A model generated the notes under the pieces. That model searched no databases. It worked only from the letters and a program-made list of their open reading frames with translations, and was not told where the DNA came from. Position numbers and translations under genes: made by a program. Shown one piece after another: positions 1 to 12,212 of a stretch of 20,479 nucleotides of DNA (position 1 is the first letter of the stretch; the number at the start of each line of letters is the position of its first letter). The stretch spans positions 6,317-26,795 of the forward strand of contig JASJFT010000356.1 of assembly GCA_030770425.1 (NCBI GenBank). Direction: 5' to 3'. Origin of the DNA: Darksidea phi. Taxonomy: Eukaryota > Ascomycota > Dothideomycetes > Pleosporales > Lentitheciaceae.

Positions 1-726
1 TTTGGGGGCTATTCCAAAGCTTTGCGGGTTTCCCCCCCCACCCCCCCCCCCCCCCCCCCCCCAAGACCAAAAGCGCCCCATTTCATCCGAATAGGCTTGC
101 ACCGCCGCTCCGAGGGGATGCCTTGAGTGCTATCCTCATATCAGCTGCCGACAAACCCGCAAGTTTCTGGTTCGCGGCGATATCGACTTCCTCCCCCTGA
201 TACCACGAAGTTTCTGGAGGTGGCTAAGCACACCTAAGCTTACATGAGCAAGGATGGCAGACAGAAGTATCATCTGCCCGCGCGATGGCCTCCACCGAGT
301 AACATATAACGCCCAGCCTTTGTTGTTACTGCCGGACATGGTGGCCTATTTGATTACCGGCCTGCATAGCATAGACGGCAGGATATCGCCTTGCCGCTCT
401 CGGCAATGTCGGCGACTCGCTCTATCGATTCTCTCCGACGTGGTGTTTGTGCTTATGGTTCGACGCTCGCCCTCTGGTTGTGCAAGAGCACCCTGAGAAA
501 GATGGGCTTGCCTTGGGTCAGCCGTCCCGCTTCCTTCGGCATTCAACTGAAGACGGTGATGCGCTCGAGAAAGGCTCAGAGCTGTGTGATGGGTATCGAT
601 GTAGCCGCCCCGGCGGTGCGCTATCGTTGCCGGGGTGCAGTTGCAAATGTACCCGATCTAAGAGCGCCTGACTCGGAGGCATACGGAGAGCACGTCTCTC
701 AAGGTCTATCCCTAGAGTCCACCGTC
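1..726. other. Left-end non-coding stretch with poly-C run
   Basis: No gene recognised. Cytosine runs occupy 32-39 (8 C) and 41-62 (22 C), separated by one A. A 10-base direct repeat (aagtttctgg) occurs at 161 and 208. The overlapping open frames in 254-795 have no recognisable protein family, no splice structure and no typical start context, and they run on both strands at once, so I treat them as chance frames in GC-rich DNA. Confidence 0.5.
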
Positions 727-2185
727 GCTGTTGCGATGTTGCAGGCTAGTGGTGTATCGCCGTTCATCCTTCGCCTAGAGGTATGCGGAGCTTGAGAGAG
801 GGATTTAGCTCCATGCTGAGAATGCGTAAATCGAGGTATGGCTCAAACAGACCGGCGGCGTGTCCGGAGGACGGTTCCTCGAAACTATAACCTGCCTACG
901 TCAAAAGTCAGCGCCACAGCTGGTGTTTAGAAGCTGCAGTAACATGCAGAAGCATCAAACATCAGGCGGTCGCTCAACGAGGGGTATGCCTGCGAGACGC
1001 GCAAATCGGGGTATAGGCCAAATCGATCGACAGCATATTCGGAGGCCGGAGTCTTGAAGGTATATCATGTATGTGGTATGTTAAAGGTCAGCGCCGGGCG
1101 CAAGCTGGTGTTCGAAGCTGCGGTAATGTGGTTAAGCCGTGAACATCGGGAGATCGGTTAACGCGGGGGGCATGGCTTCGAGCGCACAAACGAGGGTGTA
1201 GGCCAAATCGACCGACGGCGTGCTCGGAGGTCGGATTATTTCGAAAGCATGTCCTGTACATGTTAAAGGCCGGTTTTGCATGCGACCTAGAAGGGCGGAT
1301 TGTCCTCGGCGGCATGCACCACATGCCGCCTCGCGCAAGCTGGTGCTCAGTCGGAGGATGGGTTGTTCTCGAATGCATATCGTGCTACCCTGCATATGCC
1401 AAAGCCAGCGCCGTGGGCAAGCTGATGTCCAGTTAGAACGCAGACTGTTCTCAGATGCGTATCCGCTATATGTCAAACCTCAGCGCCGCCGCCGCGGACA
1501 AGCCGGTGTTCAGTCGGAGGGCGAAATGCTCTCGAAATTGTATTCTGTATATGTCAGGGCCAGCAGCACCGCCGCCGCAGGCAAGCTGGCATTCCCTAGA
1601 GGTACAGATTATCCTCGAACACATATCCTGTATGTTAAAGCCCGGCCTTACGCGCAAGCTGGCGCTCGGAGCGCGGGCTTTTCTCGAAAGCATATTCTAT
1701 GCATGACAGAGGCCTACGCCGTTGCCGCCGCGGCCAAGCCGATACTCAGTCAGGGAGGCAAATTATCCTCGAGAGCATATCCTGTATATGTCGAAGGCCA
1801 GCGCCGCCGTCGCGGGCAAGCTGGCGTTCGGTCCGAGGCGCAGATTATCCTTGAAAGCGCATTCTGTGTATATCAGAGACGCCGTGCGCTGCGGGTATGC
1901 CGGCGTCTAAGTCGGAGGGGCAGATTGTCCTCGAACGCGTCTCCTGTATAAGTCAAAGGCACAGAGGCCGGCTTCGCCGCGCGCAAGCTGGTGTTCGGTT
2001 GGAGGGCGGACTATGTGTCAAAGACCGGCGCCGCCCTGTGCAAGGCTGGTGTTTAGTCGAGGAGGGCCCTATGTGTCCGAGGACAGCGCCGCCGCGCGCA
2101 AGCTGGTGCCCAGAAGCTCCGGTAACGCGGAGAGGCTCTAAACACCAGGCGGCGGATGAATGAGGGTATACCACAAACCTCAACA
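727..2185. repeat. Decayed tandem array with 180-bp and about 80-bp periods
   Basis: GC-rich imperfect tandem repeats. Two long units start with the same gtcagcgcc at 907 and 1087, exactly 180 bp apart; an eroded unit precedes them from about 727 and part of one closes the array at about 2085-2185. Between them lie about ten short units marked by a caagctgg-like core at 1336, 1418, 1499, 1582, 1655, 1735, 1817, (1896), 1984, 2041 and 2099, so mostly 73-87 bp apart. Each short unit has a cggagg block, an attatcctcgaaagcatatc-like block, a ctgtatatgtc-like block and a cagcgccgccg block. The long unit looks like a short unit with about 100 bp inserted after the ggtgttc core. Spacings are not multiples of three, which argues against a repeat protein. 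Confidence 0.75.
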
Positions 2186-3560
2186 CCATGCCATAGCCTC
2201 TATGCTCCAAGTATGGCAGCTCGTCACAAGAGCGTATTGTCATATCCGCGAGCTTCTGCGGCGTGGAGGACCCATTACGGATGGGGTATTGTGGGTGGGG
2301 GAGGGGGCGATCGAGGCCAACGGGATCTATCACAAAACCCCTGCGCTGAGATATATCCCGACAATTATCGTTGGAGCCGCAATAGACGATGCCGCAGTAT
2401 TTCGATCGCATACTGGCGTCCGAATTGGGTAGTACGGTGATGGCGAAGAAATCGGCCATTGCTGCGAAGCCGGTTCGAGATGTACTTTCACAGCCCCAGA
2501 ATCAACTCGTTAGCGGCCGGCCTTTGGTGTCTATACGCAGCTTACTAGCAGCCGTTAGAGCCCGTTTAGCAGTGCCGCTGCCATAGATGCAAGCCTTCAG
2601 AGACGGCATCTTGAATGGTAACGGCTGAGAGATCGCGATGCGGATTTGGCTCCTATGCCGCAGAGTCAAGGAATGTGAAAAATGGACGCATGCGCATCTG
2701 ATTCGAAGGCCTCCTTTCAGAGATGTTCCGCAGTGGCAAACAATCTTCTAGAATATGAGGAAGGGTTTGGGTAGATCGGAACTCGAGCTCTCAAGCTTCC
2801 ATGGATCGCACTGACCTTCGGATAACGGGTACTCCAACGGCCGCCGGCTCCACCAGCTTTGTTGGGCCACCTGCACTCATACCCATCACCCCTATACACA
2901 TCGCATAATGCCGGCCGAAGATGGCTCTAGATACGGTCACATGCCTTGCTGCATCCCAGCACGCGCAAAAGTCTTCTCGTCGATTTCGCCTATTGCGTGC
3001 ATCTAACAGGCGCCGGAACCCTGTGCCCTTCAAGCTCCCGATGCCCTATTGTGTATTTGCATATCTCGATAACCTTGAAAGAGCTACATTACGGGATAGG
3101 CTGTGGCACCCTTCATCCCAGAGCCAAATAACGCCTTTCTTTGACTATTCTAATATCTACATCTTACCTCTGACACTTTCTGTTCTGGATGTCAAACTCC
3201 CCTCCCCCCCCTCAATCTTTTTTTTGACTGGCCGGTCTACACACTGGACACCTCACGCGTTTTTGTCTCATATAATTACTAACTCTGGTATATGTTGTCT
3301 TTGTTGCCCTTGGAAAGAGCTAACGATGGGTGAGGGACTCTGATTATGAACTACCTCATCGTTGGTGTAATGTGTAGGTCGCACCCATACACCGCCGATG
3401 TCTAATTTATCTGTTTAGAACTGGGTGGCCCCTGAAAGTCTTCTGATGAAGCTGTCCACTCGATTTCGGCTGTCAATGTGACCCCTAGCTTCTGCAGTAC
3501 TCGAGGTAGCGTTCATCATACCTCGATAGTGAGGCGGTCATCATCACAACGTCCGACTCA
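2186..3560. other. Gene-free stretch, nothing recognised
   Basis: I see no gene, RNA gene or clear repeat. Several open frames of 60-140 codons exist on both strands (for example 2921-3343 on the plus strand), but none resembles a known family, none has a good start context, and codon choice looks random. Short pyrimidine runs occur around 3198-3226. Confidence 0.45.
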
Positions 3561-4090
3561 GCATGTCGTCGCACTTCATTCGCCGCGGTGCAAAAGTCTA
3601 CGTGCGGTACGTAGTTGACGTTCTCGTCTTTCCGTCTCCAGCTCAGGCCCTGTCATGCCTTTCTTCTCAAGCCGCCCACCGTCGAACCCCCCTCGCCGTT
3701 CCCACCGGTCACCCAAGCACTCGAAGGTACGCAAGACCCATCTTCCATTCGTCGCCCTTGTCGTTTGTTTTCCTGTCCTTCTCCTATCCGTTATGCCGTT
3801 CGGAGTCGCTATCAACAGTCGTCGAGGTGTCTTGCACTCATCCCGGCCAAGCTGCCTTCACTTCGCCGCTCACCAACGCCCTCCCCGCAGAATCTTCTGG
3901 CTCCCGCTGCTCCTGCCTCTCCGCCCTCGTAACACTTCCGCCAAGGCGTTAGCGCACCTCTGTCTCGCCCATATAAATAACGCTCGGCGCTCCTTCTGCT
4001 GTTTTCCCCCACCTCACGCCCAAACTTCTCAACTCTGCTGCCTCAAACACATACCTACCAAATTCGCCTTCAGAACCTCTCCACGTCAAC
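3561..4090 (+). promoter_or_regulatory. CT-rich promoter and 5' leader of the helicase gene
   Basis: The 500 bp before the helicase start are strongly C/T-rich on the coding strand, as is common before well-expressed genes of filamentous fungi. A TATA-like tataaat lies at 3972-3978, about 115 bp before the ATG, and the start context is gtcaacATGtc. Open frames across 3563-4098 are probably by-products of this composition. A 5'-UTR intron is possible (a gtacgt at about 3609 and several ctccag/cgcag acceptors exist) but cannot be decided without transcripts. Confidence 0.5.
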
Positions 4091-6173
<2,083 letters not shown>

Positions 6174-6800
6174 GCGTATCGTCCCGGACGGTATCTTCCT
6201 ACGAAGTGTCCTTCCCTAATCGCCATTTCACTCACGTTGCGGCGGTCTTCCTTCATGAGCGCCGCGGTCACGTCTTACCGACTGCAGTTTCGGTTTTGCG
6301 GCGTGCGAAACGGTCTCAAGGTATATGCGAGTGTCGATTTGCGGAGGTGATTGGCAGCACAGCTTGCGTTGCAGTCACGACCATCAGGTTTGCACGATAG
6401 AATCATGGGCTGATAGTTCATCATACCAAAAAATGTCAGAGTATCTGCTCGATACATCCTTTTGATTGCTGTGAGTGTTTGTACTACGTAGTGCCGACTA
6501 CTCTTGCTCTGTTGCTTGTTGTGAACGTCCATTGTTTCCGGCACCTGGTGCTATATTCGCAAGCTATCATGAACATGTCTCTGAACTATTACCCCTCTCT
6601 TTTCTGCTTGATTACAGCTTCTTGTCCATTCCTCATGGGCCTTACAAAAGAGACTCACACTGCGCAAACTCAAAACAAATCCATTCCTCATAATGGACTC
6701 CAACGACGAACATTGTCCGGATTCTGGAGTCAACGACGATGGGCACCAGGACTCTTATGCACTTGAAGTGATGTATATTATGCATACATGGGATATCTAG
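6174..6800. other. Convergent intergenic region (3' UTRs)
   Basis: This lies between the stop of the helicase (+) and the stop of the TPR-like gene (-), so it should hold both 3' UTRs and their polyadenylation sites. Open frames of up to 108 codons on both strands show no family resemblance. Nothing else seen. Confidence 0.5.
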
Positions 6801-8618
6801 CTAGAAGACGAAGGTCCTGGCATACTTCCTATCCATATCCTCATACTCCTCTCTCAACATCTTCCCCCTCAACTTATTTAATCGCATCGTAACGCCTTCC
6901 TCCTCGTCTTCTAAATTCTCCACATCCTCCTCCAATTCCTTCGTCCCCCATAGCTTCCACATCAGCCGATTGATCCCCCAACCGCTCGTCGCCGCTTCCT
7001 TCTTCTCCCTCGCTTCAGCCGCTAAGAAGGTCATGATTTTACCCCATGCTTCTAAGCCTACCTCTTCGCACTTCTCGCACTTCTTACGTAGCTCGTCTTG
7101 GGATGCGATGGCGGGGATGGATTGTGCGGTTTTGGCGGTGGAGACGGCGTCGCGGACCCAGGAGAGGCCCTGTTGGCGCTGTTGAGATGATGATGGGGTG
7201 GATGTGGAGGTAGCGAAGAGGATTTCGCCAATGTAATTTTTGAGGGCGGCTTCGTCGCAGCGGTCTTCGGGGCGGCGGAGGAGGGGCTCATCGCCTGTTG
7301 GTGGGAGAGGTGGGTAGTCGGGTTCATTTAGCAAGCCGAGTAGTGTGGCTGTGAGGCTAGAGTCTGAATTGTTGTTGGGTGGGGTGGGTGCAGAGGGTTC
7401 GGCGTTTAAACGGGCGCGGAGGAGAGAGATTAATATGGGGAGGGCAGTGGTTAAGTTTCCTTGGGAGGCGTGGAAGGTTGCGAGGTTTGTGGCGGCGTAG
7501 ACGAGGTTGGGTGTTATGGAATCCGTAGGGGCGGAGGAGGAAAGGACGCCAGTGGTGATGTTTATGATGGCTGAAGGGTCTGGTGTGGAGAGGCCGGAAA
7601 TGGCGATGTCAAGGGCCCAACGGTACATCTCTTCTGCTGAGTCGGGCAGTTTCTTAAAGGCCAGCCAGTCTGCGTAGCCGAGAGCTGCGGAAAGACGCTG
7701 GTATGTGGTGAAGCCGTTGGAGGTGATGATTTTGAGGTAAAAAGTCTCTGGGGGCTCTGCAGCGGGCACTCGGTCCGCTTCCTCGGGCACTCCGGGCATG
7801 CCTGGTAATGTGGCTTTTGGTCGTGGATTGGTGGGCGATGCGACGAACTCGGGCGCCCACACATTCCTCCTCCACCTATCCGTTACCCAGCCTTCCAACC
7901 TCTCCGCTGCGGACGCCATTCCCATCAACACTTCATAGTAACCCTGCCTCCACTCCTTGCTCTTCGCCGTCAGGTCGTACCCGGCCTTGCCCACTCCAGG
8001 CACAAGTATGCCACCTTCCTCCTGCTCCATCAACCCCTCTCCATCCTTATTCGGATCCTCCAACCGGACCAGCGTATGTTGCAGCTCATCATAAACCCTC
8101 GCCCAGTTTGGAAACCCCTCATCCTCGTTGTTCTCGGGCACTTGCCACCATTTCCCTCTCCTGAATCTAAACCTCGTAATCAAACTCCATTCATGCGGCG
8201 ACGGGAATGCGCGCTCCTGCCTCTCGCTCAAGATTCCTAAGCTTGCGATACTGAAGCATGTTGTTACGAACCATATGAGGAATGTGTATTTGACCGTCTG
8301 GCGGGCGGTCTCTTTGATGAATTTCTTCTGGTTCGAAGAGATGGAGAAGAGGCGAGATAACTGGGCGTTGGAGAGGTATGAACCTGAGGGGTAGAGGAAC
8401 GGGAGCTGTGGGCGCGGATAGCTGCGGTGCGAGACGAGCAGGAGGCGCGGGGGTTTGTGGGAGAATTGGCGTGGACACGGGGGGTCTATGCCGCGTACAT
8501 TTGGTGGACCCAACGTTCGCCGAGGCAGATGTATACGATATGTAGCAGGTCGCATTCTGCTTGGCACTTGCGATAGGGCTTGCTTGTGGAGCTCATGGTC
8601 GTGAAGGTTCGCGTTCAC
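6801..8618 (-). CDS. Mitochondrial TPR-like membrane protein
   Basis: A single uninterrupted 605-codon frame. The first 100 residues are rich in Arg/Pro/Ser and poor in acidic residues, as in mitochondrial presequences. One membrane segment lies at about 111-130 (YTFLIWFVTTCFSIASLGIL). The rest is soluble, with TPR-like helical pairs around 301-345 (an aromatic/Ala pattern with YQRLSAALGYADW) and 372-405 (NLVYAATNLATFHASQGNL). The C-terminus is charged and coiled-coil-like (about 560-600). One membrane anchor plus C-terminal TPRs recalls Mgr3, the adaptor of the i-AAA protease in the mitochondrial inner membrane, but that is inference; it may be annotated only as a conserved fungal TPR protein. 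A second in-frame ATG at codon 22 (8555) gives a more presequence-like start and may be the real one. Divergent from the Nop6-like gene. Confidence 0.8.
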   Translation of the reverse strand: MNANLHDHELHKQALSQVPSRMRPATYRIHLPRRTLGPPNVRGIDPPCPRQFSHKPPRLLLVSHRSYPRPQLPFLYPSGSYLSNAQLSRLFSISSNQKKFIKETARQTVKYTFLIWFVTTCFSIASLGILSERQERAFPSPHEWSLITRFRFRRGKWWQVPENNEDEGFPNWARVYDELQHTLVRLEDPNKDGEGLMEQEEGGILVPGVGKAGYDLTAKSKEWRQGYYEVLMGMASAAERLEGWVTDRWRRNVWAPEFVASPTNPRPKATLPGMPGVPEEADRVPAAEPPETFYLKIITSNGFTTYQRLSAALGYADWLAFKKLPDSAEEMYRWALDIAISGLSTPDPSAIINITTGVLSSSAPTDSITPNLVYAATNLATFHASQGNLTTALPILISLLRARLNAEPSAPTPPNNNSDSSLTATLLGLLNEPDYPPLPPTGDEPLLRRPEDRCDEAALKNYIGEILFATSTSTPSSSQQRQQGLSWVRDAVSTAKTAQSIPAIASQDELRKKCEKCEEVGLEAWGKIMTFLAAEAREKKEAATSGWGINRLMWKLWGTKELEEDVENLEDEEEGVTMRLNKLRGKMLREEYEDMDRKYARTFVF

Positions 8619-8745
8619 GCTAAGGATCCGCCCTCACCGCCTCGGCAGAAAAGTTGGATGAATTTCGAATTTCTGAATTTCTGCTCCGAGGTCCCCACAC
8701 GATTTCACTTTTGCACTTGAGATTTCTACCGACGTCACAGCCACC
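8619..8745. promoter_or_regulatory. 127-bp divergent promoter
   Basis: Only 127 bp separate the start codons of the TPR-like gene (-) and the Nop6-like gene (+), so both promoters and leaders must share this segment or overlap the opposite coding region. If the TPR gene starts at its second ATG (8555), the gap grows to 190 bp. No TATA box is evident. Confidence 0.6.
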
Positions 8746-10304
8746 ATGTCGAAATCTGAGGAAAAGAGAAAGCGCAAGAGGCAGGATGACGCCGCCGAAG
8801 ATGCGCCCAAAAAGTCTAAAAAGTCCAAAAAGTCCAAGGACCCCGCTGCGGAGGAAGCTCCAGTACTCGCGGAAGAAGCAGTCGCGCTAAAGAAAGAAAA
8901 GAAGGACAAGAAGGATAAGAAGGACAAAAAGTCGAAGAAATCGAAGACATCCAGCGACGAGAGTGTCATTGAGAATGGAACTCCGCCTACCAATGGCACC
9001 ACTACTGATAATCAGGAAGATTTCATAGCGTTTGGCGATGACGACGAACCAATGCCCGATGCGACGAACGGCGCAATGTCCCGAACTGCCAGTAAGAAGT
9101 CGAAGAAGGACAAGAAAGACAAGAAGTCAAAGAATTCAGCCGGCGCGAACGATACCGAGCCGGCGCAGGAAGCAGTCGCAGCAGAGGAACCCGCAACCGT
9201 GGACGAGAAGGCGGACAAGAAGAAGCTGAAAAAGGAAAAGAAATCGAAGAAGGCAAAGGAAGCAGCAGAAACTGCTGAGGAACAAATTAATGGAGTGTCT
9301 GAGGCTGTGGACATCGACGCGGTGACGGAACACGAGGGCACTCTATCGAAGGAGGATAAGAAGAAAGCAAAGAAAGACAAGAAAGACAAGAAGTCGAAAA
9401 ATTCTAAGGATGACACTGAACCCGCGCAGGAGGGGCAAAACGGGGTCGCAGAACCTATGGTTGTGGATGGTGAGGTAGAAGACGAAGCGCGTGTCGTAGA
9501 GAAATCGAAAAACGATAAAAAGAAGTCTAAGAAGGACAAAAAGGCACAGGAAAAGCTTGTTTCAGAGCCCCTTGCGGCCGCCGTTCCAGACGGGGAAGTG
9601 GTAGAGGCAAACGCTGAGAATGGGGGGGCACAAGACGCTGATGCGGATACTTCGGAGAAGAAAGGCCGCTTCATTGTATTCGTCGGTAAGTCTCACGCCG
9701 CTGTATCGTTTGCACAGATATGTAATTCCTTCAGGCAATCTCCCCTTCTCCGCGACCAAAGAAACAATCGAGGCCCACTTCGCCAAACTCAAACCGTTTG
9801 AGATCCGCATGCGCACGTACAAGAAGGACAACAAATTCATGGGTACCTGCTTCATTGAGTTCGAGCGCTTCGACCGCATGCAGACGGCTCTGCAAAAATA
9901 CCACCACTCGGTATTCTCCGACGGAACTAAGAAGAATGATAGGAAGATCAACGTTGAGCTGAGGTATGTGCTCTAAAAACTCCACTCTCTTTTAATCGCA
10001 CTGGCTAACAACCACCTCCTATAGTGCTGGCGGCGGTGGCAACACGCCCGCCCGAATGGACAAGATCAAAGCCAAGAACGAGAAACTCACCAACGAGCGC
10101 CAGCGCATTCGAGAGAAGCGCGAAGAAGTCGAGGCAAAGCAGAAGGAGCGCAAGGATAAGAAAGCGGCCAAGAGCAAGACGGGCGACAACGATGCCGATG
10201 CTGAGGAGGAAGAGCCAGCTGAGAATAACAGTGGTATGCATCCCGCGAGACTGGCGATGTTGAACCAGCCCACTCCAGCGTGGAAGGGGAGGCAGCGGTA
10301 TTGA
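8746..10304 (+). CDS. NOP6: Nop6-like nucleolar RRM protein, lysine-rich
   Basis: Probable ribosome-biogenesis factor binding pre-rRNA, by resemblance to yeast Nop6 (small-subunit processing). Exons: 8746-9685, 9735-9963, 10025-10304; introns 49 and 61 bp, GT-AG, phases consistent, 482 residues. Residues 1-300 are low-complexity, with repeated KKSKK, KKDKKDKK blocks alternating with acidic Ala/Glu stretches (nuclear/nucleolar targeting likely). One RRM spans about 309-390: RNP2-like FIVFVGNLPF (309-318, split by intron 1 at the Gly) and RNP1-like KFMGTCFIEF (347-356). A charged helical tail (about 400-450) is followed by a conserved-looking HPARLAML...AWKGRQRY end. The N-terminal extension is much longer than in the roughly 225-residue yeast protein. 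The start has a good context (ccaccATGtc). Confidence 0.88.
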
Positions 10305-10993
10305 TCTGGCGTTGGATAGACCATCATATAAAAACTAGACCTGCACTGGAAGTTGGTTATTTAAGTAGCATTGGGAGGCGTTTGGAACGAATGCGATGGC
10401 TCAAAACTATGGCTATGTATTGAAGGCGCCGTTTTGATTATAGTGATGCATCGCCATACTGTGAACCGACCAATCAGACTTCTTTCATAGCGCGGTCCGA
10501 AGCGGATATCGGAGGTTTAGTCACCCTCCCTCCACTTGTCTACGATAACTGTTTTTCATTTCTCAACTTCTTCCCACATTCCACCTACCTCTCGATATCA
10601 GGCTTTCAAGCTTACTAGAGGTAAATGCTCTTCTCTTTTTCCTCCGTGAGTGTTACGTTCAATATGCCGACGAAGCTTCTATCATGTGTTTGTCATTCCC
10701 AGCTTTGGAAGACTTCTAGATGCTCCTATCTTCTTTCATGTATTCCGAGTCGCAACCTGCTTTCATGTACAAGCTTTCTATTGCGTCTGGGGAGCTGTTG
10801 GCTTGCTTGGGGTGGCTGCACTTGGATTTCTTTGGTTCCCAGGATATATTGCTTTTGCTCACGGGGTATTCTACTGGCACTATTGACTCCTTACCTAGTC
10901 GAGCTCTTCGAGCCCTTTTATGCGAGTCGTCCCAAGAACCACATTTATTTCAAGCTTTTATAAAGTCGACTGGTTCTTAAGTCCTTCTCAAGT
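10305..10993. promoter_or_regulatory. Intergenic region with upstream region of cnxH
   Basis: It holds the 3' UTR of the Nop6-like gene and then the promoter of the molybdopterin synthase gene. A CCAAT pentamer lies at 10470-10474. A pyrimidine-rich stretch at about 10525-10625 is a plausible transcription start region. Overlapping plus-strand frames between 10625 and 10980 show no family resemblance, and I take them as leader sequence. Confidence 0.4.
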
Positions 10994-11542
10994 ATGGCAA
11001 CGACAGAGTCCTCAAGCTATACACCCGATATCCCCTCAGATCCTATAACCCGGATCACCGACAATATCTACATCGAACTCACCCCGAATGCGCTTGACTC
11101 CCTGGCCTGCACGCGCTTTGTGCGCTCCCCAAGTGCCGGTGCAACAGTGCTCTTCATCGGCACCACACGGGACACCTTCAACGACCTGCCCGTCTCATCA
11201 CTCGCCTACACATCCTACACACCTCTAGCTATGGCCACCCTCTACTCCATCGCCTCCTCCTTGATCACCAAGCACCAACTCACCAAAGTCGCTATCGTGC
11301 ACAAGCTAGGTGAGTGTCCGATAGGCGAAGAGAGTATAGTGATTGCGGTTAGTGCGCCGCATAGGCAAGCGGCGTGGAGGGCGGGAGAGGAGGCGTTGGA
11401 AGAGACGAAGAAGAGGGCAGAGATTTGGAAGCTGGAGAGGTTTGAGGGTGGGGAAGGGGTGTGGAGGGCGAACCGGGACGGAGTAATGGGAGTGAAGGTC
11501 GATGATGCAGCTGGCGATAAGGTCTCGACGAAAGGACTTTGA
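10994..11542 (+). CDS. cnxH: Molybdopterin synthase catalytic (large) subunit, MoaE/MOCS2B
   Basis: Large subunit of molybdopterin synthase. With the thiocarboxylated small subunit (MoaD/MOCS2A) it inserts the dithiolene sulfurs into precursor Z (cPMP) to give molybdopterin, the cofactor of nitrate reductase and xanthine dehydrogenase; cytosolic. Uninterrupted 182-residue frame. Family marks: IGTTRDTF (55-62), the HKLGECPIGE segment (103-112), HRQAAW (123-128) and the KKRAEIWK segment (139-146), which corresponds to the region holding the active-site lysines of MoaE. Length fits fungal CnxH. The last 25 residues are variable. A distinct downstream ORF for the small subunit is not present, so subunits are encoded separately, as in Aspergillus (cnxG/cnxH). 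Confidence 0.93.
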   Translation: MATTESSSYTPDIPSDPITRITDNIYIELTPNALDSLACTRFVRSPSAGATVLFIGTTRDTFNDLPVSSLAYTSYTPLAMATLYSIASSLITKHQLTKVAIVHKLGECPIGEESIVIAVSAPHRQAAWRAGEEALEETKKRAEIWKLERFEGGEGVWRANRDGVMGVKVDDAAGDKVSTKGL

Positions 11543-12212
11543 GGCTTGACAGTGGGAAGTGTTTGAGTTACAGTGGCGCATTAGTCAAGGTTCGAAAACG
11601 CACCGCTTTCCTGAGGTTTGTACTCGTTGAGCCTGTAATTTGGGCAACTAGAAAGCGCTCCTGCAGGGGTGTATTGGAGCGGGGGCGTATCGTATATGCA
11701 CACCCCGTCTACTGCTGGCGGTTGCAAAGGTGTTAAGTAACCAGAGGCGTTGGCGGAGGCGAAGTACTTGCGAGCCGGTAGACTCCACGCCAATGTACAA
11801 CAAACGTTTTTGTCCCGATATGAGCGCTCGTAACGACATTCAATGTAGGCTGCCCAAGGGGAGAGCCCTTAGATGTCTCCACCATTGCTGTTCGGTAGCT
11901 CCCGAGGCAAAACATGGTGCTTCAGATGGCGATACGTTTGAGTCTGGCCTCCGGTCCGAGATGTGAAATGCAAGTGTCGCGGATGAGTGAGAAAAGCAGA
12001 CTAATGCACTGCAGTTCTAAATAAAAGGCTTTGGGAGCCATCGTCCGATGCTGCAACAGTTGTTCACCAGGTCTGAACTTCGTAGGGTGTAGACGATGTT
12101 CTGTGCGATAAATGGCACAATGCCAATGCTTCGCTGGACCGATTCGGTCCTCAGCCTACCTAAAATATACACTATCCTACAACCATCCATAATCGTACAC
12201 GTCAAGCCGTCG
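11543..12212. other. Convergent intergenic region
   Basis: This lies between the stop of cnxH (+) and the stop of AIM11 (-). It should contain both 3' ends. Short frames on both strands (60-81 codons) have no support. No repeat or RNA gene seen. Confidence 0.5.

Noticed and set aside
727..2185. CRISPR-like array
   Set aside because: Units are 73-180 bp, degenerate throughout and have no constant repeat/unique spacer pattern; the host is eukaryotic.
1953..2459. 168-codon minus-strand frame
   Set aside because: Half of it lies in the degenerate tandem array and the rest matches no family; overlapping plus-strand frames are equally open.
2921..3343. 140-codon plus-strand frame
   Set aside because: No start context, no domain, runs through pyrimidine-rich low-complexity DNA.
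6475..6766. Frames between the helicase and the TPR-like gene
   Set aside because: They lie in convergent 3' UTR space and have no recognisable features.
9012..9674. 220-codon minus-strand frame rich in FFDFLSF
   Set aside because: It is the antisense of the lysine/serine-rich exon of the Nop6-like gene; AAG/AAA codons read backwards give Phe/Leu and no stops.
10625..10980. Three overlapping plus-strand frames before cnxH
   Set aside because: Hydrophobic/Cys-rich by-products of T-rich leader DNA; no family resemblance and no conserved start.
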